8,339 nucleotides of DNA from Methanosarcinales archaeon (GTDB lineage Archaea > Halobacteriota > Methanosarcinia > Methanosarcinales > Methanosarcinaceae), in NCBI GenBank assembly GCA_012329085.1, contig JAAXQB010000333.1, positions 1 through 8,339 of the forward strand, read 5' to 3'. Under the pieces are notes generated by a model. It saw nothing but the letters and a program-made list of their open reading frames with translations. It had not been told where the DNA came from and did no database searches. Below, one piece after another: positions 1-5,353 of the stretch; position 1 is the first letter of the stretch, and each line of letters begins with the position of its first letter. Position numbers and translations under genes: made by a program.

Positions 1-53
1 ATATCGACTCTTCTGGAGTTTCTGCCCTTGATTCAGTTTCTTTACATGCTAAC

Positions 54-236
54 AAAGGGTTACCTTTCCTACTTTATCACATTACAAGATAAACTAGTTA
101 TATGAGGCGGTATAACCTCAAATCATTCAGAAAAGCAAAATCAGTATCGGATGCTTAAATGAGCATCTAATATGACAAAGTCGAGTTAATTTCAAAGATA
201 ATAAAAAATATGCGTGAATCCTGCGAAAGCTTGCAG
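54..236. other. Cluster of short perfect hairpins, possible structured RNA or relic
   Basis: Four perfect inverted repeats follow one another: AAAGG/CCTTT around a GTTA loop (54-67), TGAGG/CCTCA with an 8-base loop (103-120), GATGCT/AGCATC with a 6-base loop (150-167), and CTGC/GCAG with an 8-base loop (221-236). The stretch has no long open frame. It could be a small structured RNA, a relic of a mobile element or intron, or chance in low-complexity DNA. I recognise no known RNA family, and neither strand can be favoured. Confidence 0.25.
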
Positions 237-354
237 ATATAAGATTTAAAGAACAAGTGATAAGTTATAATGCATGTACAGATGAAAAAAAGCATACAAT
301 ATAACAATTATTTAGAACGAAAACAAAATTCCTTTAAACAAAATTTTTTCAAAG

Positions 355-391
355 AAAAAAAAATTAGAATAAAGTTCTCTTTGAGAACTTT
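355..391 (-). terminator. Hairpin followed by T9, possible distal glmM terminator
   Basis: A perfect 9-bp inverted repeat (371-379 with 383-391, loop of three bases) is followed on the minus strand, after 7 bases, by an uninterrupted run of nine T (complement of 355-363). Read from glmM this is about 135 nt past the stop codon. Archaeal termination needs mainly the oligo-T tract, so the hairpin may be incidental or may stabilise the 3' end. The imperfect echo of TTCTCTTTG at 375-383 and 416-424 suggests local duplication. Confidence 0.35.
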
Positions 392-450
392 CTGGAAGGA
401 ATTTTTAGAAGGAAATTCTCTTTGGAGCTGTGTATTTAAAAATTATATAT

Positions 451-487
451 AAAAAAACTCAATAATTACATCATTTTTTAATAAAAA
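451..487 (-). terminator. Oligo-T tracts downstream of glmM
   Basis: Read on the minus strand, a T5 tract (complement of 483-487) and then a T7 tract (complement of 451-457) follow the glmM stop at 527 within 40 to 75 nt. Runs of T without a required stem are the usual archaeal termination signal, so these are the most likely first exit sites. The spacer is AT-rich throughout, which weakens the call. Confidence 0.35.
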
Positions 488-526
488 TATAAATCTTGAT
501 GCGTGTTAATGTTTAAAATATAGCAT

Positions 527-1873
527 TCATTTTAAATTCACATAAGAATTAACTATATTAATTCCTTCTTCCAATAATTCTTTTGCAAGAGATTCGGTAT
601 TTGATTCCGCAAACACTCTAATAATTGGCTCTGTTCCTGATGGTCGAATTAAAAGCCATCCATGGTCATACCAAATCTTAACACCATCTGTAACATCTAC
701 TTCTTTATATTGATTTAAAACATTATTTTTTATCTGTTCCATCACTTCATCAAGATTTTCACACTTAATTTTTACTTTTGCATTTGAATATTCTGGGACA
801 CTCTTTGCAAGTTCTGAAAGTGATGTGCCTGATGCAATAATTTCTAACAATTTAGCACATGCCATCGCACCATCTCTACAATATTGATGTTCAGGGAAAA
901 TTAAACCTCCATTACCCTCTCCCCCAAATACAGAATCATGTTTAATCATTTCAGCTGCCACATTAATAGACCCCACAGCAGTCCAAATAATATCAACTCC
1001 TGCCTCAACTGCTACGGCTTTCATTCTTTGAGATGAACTTACTGGTGTTACAATAGAGCCTTTTTTTTCATTTAGCACATATTTTGTAACCATGGCAAGT
1101 AAAACATCTTCATCAATAAACTCCCCATTCTCATCAATAAATACTGCCCTATCTGCATCACCATCTTGTGCAACCCCCATAACTGCACCCGTATCCTTAA
1201 CAAGCCTTTTAAGTTCTGTTAATACTTCATTTATAGGCTCTGGATTACGCCATGGAAAAGTACCATCAATTTGTGCATTTAAAGTGAGTACTTGACACCC
1301 AAGCTTTTGTAATAAAAATGGAAGTGCAACTGAACCAACTCCGCATCCTGTATCAGTTATAACTTTGAAATTCTTTTCAATAATGCTTTTAGAATCTACT
1401 GAATTCATAATCCCTTTAATGTAATACTCATTTGAATTATTCTCAATTGTTAAATCTCCAGTTTTATTCCATGGTGCCACCATGAATTTTTTTGATTCAT
1501 ATAATTTTTCAACTTCTAATTCACATTCTCGTGAAAGTTCTGTACCATCGCCTGCAATTAATTTAATTCCATTATATTCTCTTGGATTATGTGATGCAGT
1601 GATGATTATTCCACCATCTGCAAAATCTCTTGTGTAGTATTGTATTGCAGGAGTTGATGCAATTCCAACATCAATCACCTTAATTCCTGTTGATAATACG
1701 CCTGCAATTGTTGCAGATTTTAACATATCTCCCGATATTCTGGTATCTCGGCCAATTACAATTGTACCTTTTTTTAGATATGTTCCAAACGCTTTTGCAA
1801 CATCAATTGCAAGATTTACAGATAGGCATTCATTAGCAATACCTCTAACTCCACTTGTTCCAAATAATGACAT
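527..1873 (-). CDS. glmM: Phosphoglucosamine mutase (alpha-D-phosphohexomutase family)
   Basis: Converts glucosamine-6-phosphate to glucosamine-1-phosphate on the cytosolic route to UDP-GlcNAc, used for archaeal surface glycans. The 448-residue protein has the full four-domain phosphohexomutase signature: an N-terminal FGTSGVRG (residues 4-11), the phosphoserine loop TASHNP with Ser94 (92-97), the metal-binding DGDADR (237-242), the sugar-specificity loop GGEGNGG (317-323), and the phosphate-binding RPSGTEP (410-416). The length is normal for the family and nothing essential is missing. The start is well supported: ATG at 1873 is preceded by GGAGTG with a 7-base spacer. Archaeal members have also been described as phosphoglucomutase or phosphomannomutase; the GGEGNGG loop favours GlmM, but substrate cannot be settled by reading. 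The gene stands alone, divergent from arsM, with no glmU-type gene beside it in this window. Confidence 0.93.
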   Translation of the reverse strand: MSLFGTSGVRGIANECLSVNLAIDVAKAFGTYLKKGTIVIGRDTRISGDMLKSATIAGVLSTGIKVIDVGIASTPAIQYYTRDFADGGIIITASHNPREYNGIKLIAGDGTELSRECELEVEKLYESKKFMVAPWNKTGDLTIENNSNEYYIKGIMNSVDSKSIIEKNFKVITDTGCGVGSVALPFLLQKLGCQVLTLNAQIDGTFPWRNPEPINEVLTELKRLVKDTGAVMGVAQDGDADRAVFIDENGEFIDEDVLLAMVTKYVLNEKKGSIVTPVSSSQRMKAVAVEAGVDIIWTAVGSINVAAEMIKHDSVFGGEGNGGLIFPEHQYCRDGAMACAKLLEIIASGTSLSELAKSVPEYSNAKVKIKCENLDEVMEQIKNNVLNQYKEVDVTDGVKIWYDHGWLLIRPSGTEPIIRVFAESNTESLAKELLEEGINIVNSYVNLK

Positions 1874-1880
1874 TTTTTTT

Positions 1881-1886
1881 CACTCC
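1881..1886 (-). promoter_or_regulatory. Ribosome binding site of glmM
   Basis: GGAGTG on the minus strand lies 7 bases before the ATG and pairs with the conserved archaeal 16S 3' end except near its last positions. It fixes the glmM start at 1873. No other gene in the window has so clear a site. Confidence 0.7.
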
Positions 1887-2032
1887 ATTTAAATATTATA
1901 TCCTATCCTATATTACTTTTACTATGCAATTAAAAACGGATGATGCATACCAAGTTTTTTCAATAATAAAACTTAGTTCTACTTATGTATTTAGCATATC
2001 CTCTTTCAGAATGAATTGATAAATTTTTAATA

Positions 2033-2075
2033 GATTATTCGGAACGAATAATCGTTTGTTCATTCGGAACGAGTG
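2033..2075. promoter_or_regulatory. Tandem operator-like dyads (ATTCGGAACGA repeat)
   Basis: Two copies of ATTCGGAACGA occur at 2037-2047 and 2062-2072. The first is the core of a perfect 9-bp inverted repeat (2033-2041 with 2045-2053, GAA between). The second forms a 6-bp version (2061-2066 with 2070-2075) with one mismatch. Their centres are 25 bp apart. The block is clearly richer in G and C than the DNA around it. It sits about 160 to 200 bp upstream of glmM and about 270 bp upstream of arsM. It looks like a double binding site for a dimeric regulator; which regulator is unknown, and two hairpins with GAA or TTC loops in RNA are the alternative. Confidence 0.45.
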
Positions 2076-2307
2076 CGCGTTATTTTACTTATCATTTTAT
2101 TTACATTGCCCTTGTAGATATTTAATTTTTAATCACACACATCATAAATAAAAATCTATTTATGGTTTGATTACATACTATATATATGAAGTTTACATAT
2201 AATTCTTGCATTGTAAAAAATTAAAAAATTCCATTGATGCATAATTTTATAAATTATATGCCATAATAAAAAGTAAACTTTAAACATATTAAACTAAATG
2301 AAAAAAA

Positions 2308-2320
2308 CATCAATATACTA
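2308..2320 (+). promoter_or_regulatory. Possible TATA element of arsM
   Basis: AATATACTAT (2311-2320) lies about 27 bases before the arsM ATG, behind an A-rich run, the spacing expected for an archaeal TATA box feeding a leaderless or very short-leader transcript. This fits with the lack of a Shine-Dalgarno sequence before the gene. A competing TATA-like TTTATAAATTATA is at about 2246-2258 and would give a leader of about 60 nt. Confidence 0.3.
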
Positions 2321-2342
2321 TCAATAAAAATGGAAATACATT

Positions 2343-3095
2343 ATGGAAAATAAAAAAGAGATTAAAAAATTCGTTAAAGATAAATATGCAAAAATTGCAT
2401 TTAGTGGAAGTTCTTGTCGTTCAAATTGTGCAAACCCCCTAAATCCTGCCGATCAAGCAAAATCAATAGGATATTCGGAGCAAGAAATAAAAAGTATTCC
2501 AGATACCGCAATGATGGGACTAGGATGTGGCAATCCAACAGCATTGGCAGAATTAAAAGAAGGTGAAACCGTTTTAGACCTTGGATCTGGAGGGGGTTTT
2601 GATGCATTCCTTGCAGCACAAAAAGTTGGTGTAAAAGGAAAAGTTATTGGTACAGATATGACTATTGAGATGATTGAAAAAGCAAGAGAAAATGCTAAAA
2701 AAGGCGGTTATACAAATGTTGAGTTTAGAATCGGTGAAATAGAAAATTTGCCTGTCGAGGATAACTCCATTGATGCCATCATAAGCAATTGCGTTATTAA
2801 TCTTTCAATAGATAAATTAGCCACTTATAAAGAAGCATATAGAGTTTTAAAGCCAAATGGCAGAATTCTTGTATCTGATATGGTAATTGAAGGTGAACTG
2901 CCTGAAGATGTCCGACAAAGCCTTGAAGCTTGGTCAGAATGTATTGCTGGAGCTTTAGAGAAACAAGACTATTTGGACACAATTGAGAAAGCAGGTTTCA
3001 AAAATATTGAAATTGTTGCAGAACATCCTATTGATGGATCGGATGATAGACTTGTATCAAAAGTTATCAGTATTCAAGTAAAAGCATACAAATAG
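2343..3095 (+). CDS. arsM: Arsenite S-adenosylmethionine methyltransferase
   Basis: Methylates As(III) with S-adenosylmethionine in the cytosol, giving methylated and volatile arsines. The 250-residue protein has a class I methyltransferase fold: motif I VLDLGSGGGFD (77-87), the adenosine-binding acidic residue after strand 2 in TD (104-105), then IISNCVINL (146-154). The three cysteines that bind arsenic in the family are in place: Cys62 in GLGCGNP, Cys150 in SNCVINL and Cys200 in SECIAGAL. Two more, Cys25 and Cys29, lie in the N-terminal SSCRSNC. Length and C-terminus look complete. The chosen ATG has no ribosome site; the ATG at 2330 is out of frame. The gene is alone on the plus strand, with no arsR, arsenite pump or reductase visible, so any regulator acts from elsewhere. 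Gene type is secure; arsenic as substrate rests on the cysteine pattern. Confidence 0.9.
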   Translation: MENKKEIKKFVKDKYAKIAFSGSSCRSNCANPLNPADQAKSIGYSEQEIKSIPDTAMMGLGCGNPTALAELKEGETVLDLGSGGGFDAFLAAQKVGVKGKVIGTDMTIEMIEKARENAKKGGYTNVEFRIGEIENLPVEDNSIDAIISNCVINLSIDKLATYKEAYRVLKPNGRILVSDMVIEGELPEDVRQSLEAWSECIAGALEKQDYLDTIEKAGFKNIEIVAEHPIDGSDDRLVSKVISIQVKAYK

Positions 3096-3493
3096 AATAG
3101 AAAATGAAATTATAAAACTTTGCCTAATATGGATAATATATCAATTCGTATTAGGTGAATTATTCATTAAGGTGTAACTCATTTTAGTCATAAAAAGTTT
3201 AATATTAAATATTCAAAAAATTTAAAATAAAAAGATTCATGTGTTTAAAATATTATAAAAAATTCCATCAATTTATTTAAAATCAAATTTCAATTTGTAT
3301 AATCTTCTGACTGATATTTTCAATCACTTTTTTTTAGAATTTTTTATAGTTCATTTGTGTAATTCTATCGTAAGTCTTTGGACAAGATACAATTGCCAAT
3401 CCAATAGATGATAATTAATGGCAAGTTATTATCCATTACCTTATGGGTTTTAGAATAGCTGCTCTTGTATTGGCATCACTCAACGCAGATTAT
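3096..3493. other. Convergent arsM-nop5 intergenic region
   Basis: There is no intact gene here. The left two thirds is plain AT-rich exit DNA with the oligo-T tract described separately. From about 3374 the composition changes to less AT-biased DNA that may be a vestigial reading frame. This segment also holds TTGCCA/TGGCAA (3393-3398 with 3419-3424) and a longer-range pair TGCCAAT/ATTGGCA (3394-3400 with 3468-3474). I looked on the minus strand for a fibrillarin gene or its remains, the usual neighbour of nop5, and found none. Confidence 0.5.
3328..3345 (+). terminator. Oligo-T terminator downstream of arsM
   Basis: A T8 run and a T6 run separated by AGAA form the strongest T tract on the plus strand after arsM, about 230 nt past its stop. 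No stem precedes it, as is normal in archaea. Earlier, a 7-bp inverted repeat CCTAATA/TATTAGG (3123-3129 with 3149-3155) has no T tract and is less convincing. Confidence 0.4.
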
Positions 3494-3508
3494 TTAATCC
3501 TTGTGTAG
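3374..3508 (+). pseudogene. Possible remnant of a membrane-protein gene
   Basis: One plus-strand frame stays readable for 45 codons apart from one TAA (3416-3418). It gives a polar stretch, GQDTIANPIDDN, then after the stop a hydrophobic stretch that includes MGFRIAALVLASLNADY, and ends in TAG at 3506-3508, inside the 3' end of nop5. The composition is less AT-rich than the neighbouring spacer and the hydrophobic part could be a transmembrane helix. No start codon or ribosome site is convincing and I do not recognise the protein. It may be a decayed gene, or noise. Confidence 0.2.
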
Positions 3509-4348
3509 AGCATCTGACTTGTCAGAATAAAAATCGACTCGTGCCGCAATCGAAATCTGTGCCGCAAGCTTTCGTGCAACCTTTCCACGATTTGAATAAT
3601 TAGAATCTTTTATCAATGGGTGATTAAAAATAATACCATGTTTTGGAGATGATGCTTTTCCTTTTAAATGTTTAAAAAGTGCCTTATTTGAACCTAAAAC
3701 TTGAATTGTGCTTGATGGCATAAAACACAGCCGTTTAAAACTACTTGCAATGCTTATTAATCGTGCACCCAATAAAGCACCTGCAACAGCAGAAAGGTTT
3801 GGTGCAAGTGATTCCATTTGATTTACGATATATTTTTCTATTTTAATACGATTTTCATATAAACCATCAAGGCTTAATGCAAAACTTGTAATAAGTTCCA
3901 AATCATCAAGTTCCATATTCTCATACAAGAAATCCCCTTCTAAAATGAATTTCATAAGCTCATATCCTTTTAAATCCAATTCAGGAAAATACAATCCACA
4001 CCACTCAGTTAATCGTTCTGATAAATGATTGGTATTTTCATTTATATCATCTAATGCTTCTATTGAATGTATGATGCATGACTCTTTTGTATATTTAGAT
4101 AATTGAATTTTAACTGCATGAGTGCTTACTGCATGTAATAATTGATAATACTCATATTCAGATTCTACAAATCCACACTCAATTGCTTTTGATTTTATAT
4201 CAATCTTAGAACAATCATTTTTCAGACCTAAGTCAATTCTATCAATCCAAATTTTTGCAAGTTCTTCTACTTCTTTTGTATAAATAATGTAATCAATAAC
4301 AACACCATCTATAACATCAAGCTCACCATACCATGTAAAAACTTTCAA
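3494..4348 (-). CDS. nop5: Nop5/Nop56-like C/D box sRNP core protein
   Basis: Scaffold of the archaeal box C/D ribonucleoprotein: it binds the L7Ae-bound guide RNA through its NOP domain and holds fibrillarin with its N-terminal domain for 2'-O-methylation of rRNA. The NOP signature is unmistakable: APNLSAVAGALLGARLISIA (182-201), then MPSSTIQVLGSNKALFKHL (210-228), PKHGIIFNHPLI (235-246) and RGKVARKLAAQISIAARVD (254-272). Residues 1 to about 110 match the fibrillarin-binding region and about 100-180 the helical coiled-coil part by position. I start at TTG 4348, because AGAGG lies 9 bases before it; a GTG at 4357 would directly abut that site. The protein ends a few residues after the NOP domain and lacks the lysine-rich tail common in homologues. 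It is the last gene of a minus-strand cluster, and no fibrillarin gene follows. Confidence 0.9.
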   Translation of the reverse strand: MKVFTWYGELDVIDGVVIDYIIYTKEVEELAKIWIDRIDLGLKNDCSKIDIKSKAIECGFVESEYEYYQLLHAVSTHAVKIQLSKYTKESCIIHSIEALDDINENTNHLSERLTEWCGLYFPELDLKGYELMKFILEGDFLYENMELDDLELITSFALSLDGLYENRIKIEKYIVNQMESLAPNLSAVAGALLGARLISIASSFKRLCFMPSSTIQVLGSNKALFKHLKGKASSPKHGIIFNHPLIKDSNYSNRGKVARKLAAQISIAARVDFYSDKSDALHKD

Positions 4349-4357
4349 TTTACACAC

Positions 4358-4362
4358 CCTCT
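4358..4362 (-). promoter_or_regulatory. Ribosome binding site deciding the nop5 start
   Basis: AGAGG on the minus strand touches the GTG at 4357 and lies 9 bases before the TTG at 4348. Spacing favours the TTG, giving a protein that begins MKVFTWYGEL. No ATG is available in this frame before the upstream stop. Confidence 0.45.
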
Positions 4363-4393
4363 GAATACATATATTCTATAAAATATCTGATTT

Positions 4394-5353
4394 TCATTTT
4401 ATTTTCTCTATTATAGCTCCACTATTATTTGCACGCGTAATTAAACTAAATCCTCCAATCGCATCATCAAGTATTTTTTGAACTTCTTTTTGCAAGATTT
4501 TACCTTCATTTTTATTACTCGTAATTGCATATATTAAAGGTCCAAAAGAACTCATTCCTGCCCCAAAACTATTATCTTGCATATATTCCATTAAATCTTT
4601 TACAATTTTGTTTTGATAAAAAATTTCCCTTTTTTTAAATCCTATTGCTTGCAATTTATTTATTGCATTGCCAAAATTTTCTATATCATTATCAATTATT
4701 GCAGGCATCATTTGCATTAATATTGTATGTGATACTTCTTGTACTTCTTTTAATGGAATTGGACATTCTTTTTTAAATATATCAATTTCCTTTTTATCAT
4801 GTGCACCTTTGAATTTAGGAATTGCAAGTATAATATCCCAATCTGGAAAATCATGCCGAAAAATAATTGGTGCAGGATTTGCATTACTTGCCGAAGATGG
4901 TAAAAACGATAGTTTTTCATTGAATTTATGCCCCCCATCTATGATAATTCCGCCTATTTCAAATCCTGCAATTCCAATACCAGAAGTGCCACCTCTTTTA
5001 ACTTTAATTGCAAGTTCTTTTACACTAAATTTTAAATCATATAAAATATTTACTGCATATGCCACAGAAAGTGCCACTTGTGTGCCTGAACCAAGTCCTA
5101 CATGATCTGGAATCTTTTGTATAACTGTAATTTTAATTCCCTTATTTTCTGGCAATACTGTATTTATGGCTTTTAAAATTCTTTCTTTGAAAAGAGAAGA
5201 TTCCGATACTTCAATAAAATCTGATTTTTCTGCAATTATTTGAATATTTGGAGAATTTAATGCAATACCCACCCCCCCATCAATTCGTCCACAAGTTCCA
5301 TTTAAATCTATCAATCCTAAATGTATCCTTGATGGTGCGGTAATTTTAATCAT
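4394..5353 (-). CDS. mptG: Beta-ribofuranosylaminobenzene 5'-phosphate synthase
   Basis: Condenses 4-aminobenzoate with phosphoribosyl diphosphate, losing CO2 and diphosphate, the first committed step to the aryl part of tetrahydromethanopterin, the C1 carrier of methanogens. It has the GHMP-kinase fold, though it is not a kinase: N-terminal ITAPSRIHLGLIDLNG (4-19) with RIDGGVGIAL (23-32), the glycine loop HVGLGSGTQVALSVA (84-98), RGGTSGIGIAGFE (120-132), and the C-terminal GAGMSSFGPLIYAI (264-277). At 319 residues the length is normal. I chose the ATG at 5353, since the protein then begins MIKITAPSR as homologues do; an ATG at 5365 would add MVQI. The start overlaps the end of the helicase gene by 8 nt, so the two are almost surely co-transcribed. 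No Shine-Dalgarno sequence is seen, which suggests coupling to helicase translation. Confidence 0.92.
   Translation of the reverse strand: MIKITAPSRIHLGLIDLNGTCGRIDGGVGIALNSPNIQIIAEKSDFIEVSESSLFKERILKAINTVLPENKGIKITVIQKIPDHVGLGSGTQVALSVAYAVNILYDLKFSVKELAIKVKRGGTSGIGIAGFEIGGIIIDGGHKFNEKLSFLPSSASNANPAPIIFRHDFPDWDIILAIPKFKGAHDKKEIDIFKKECPIPLKEVQEVSHTILMQMMPAIIDNDIENFGNAINKLQAIGFKKREIFYQNKIVKDLMEYMQDNSFGAGMSSFGPLIYAITSNKNEGKILQKEVQKILDDAIGGFSLITRANNSGAIIEKIK

Larger units (their letters stand above)
1..526. other. Gene-poor left flank
   Basis: I see no confident gene in this stretch. The first 240 bases are visibly richer in G and C than the rest of the spacers and carry several short perfect hairpins (listed separately). 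At the very left edge, the minus strand is open from about 76 to 1, and its last 14 codons are mostly purine-first, which hints at the end of a gene lying mainly outside the window; there is no ATG in that frame, only a TTG at 53-55. An ATG-initiated frame at 270-452 on the plus strand is Lys/Phe/Asn-rich, has no ribosome site, and runs through a perfect inverted repeat, so I do not call it. The right part (about 440-526) is AT-rich exit DNA of the convergently read glmM. Confidence 0.5.
1874..2342. other. Divergent glmM-arsM intergenic region
   Basis: This spacer of 469 bases holds no credible gene. It contains the tandem dyad at 2033-2075, a weak AT hairpin CATAAATA/TATTTATG (2143-2150 with 2157-2164), and an 8-bp inverted pair AAGTTTAC (2189-2196) and GTAAACTT (2273-2280) that brackets a TATA-like stretch near 2245-2258. 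Promoters for both flanking genes must lie here. The region is long for two housekeeping-type genes, which leaves room for regulation or for a lost gene. Confidence 0.6.

Noticed and set aside
131..150. Similarity of GAAAAGC...GTATCGG to group II intron domain I
   Set aside because: Only a short loose resemblance recalled from a known intron; the internal stem is not preserved, no domain V or reverse transcriptase is visible, so I do not call an intron.
270..452. ATG-initiated 60-codon frame on the plus strand
   Set aside because: No ribosome site, Lys/Phe/Asn-rich content expected from A/T-rich DNA, and it spans the perfect hairpin at 371-391; no recognisable protein.
1092..1295. Open frame antisense to glmM
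   Set aside because: It mirrors the strong codon bias of the metal-loop part of glmM, whose motifs are intact; the Ser/Thr-rich product is typical of shadow frames.
2037..2072. NrpR-type nitrogen operator (GGAA-N6-TTCC)
   Set aside because: The GGAA in each repeat is not followed by TTCC at the right spacing.
2401..2982. Two open frames antisense to arsM (2401-2619 and 2797-2982)
   Set aside because: arsM is complete with all motifs on the other strand; these products resemble no protein and lack start signals.
4668..5105. 145-codon plus-strand frame and a smaller minus-strand frame inside mptG
   Set aside because: Both overlap the fully recognisable mptG coding sequence; low-complexity Ile/Ser-rich product from antisense reading.
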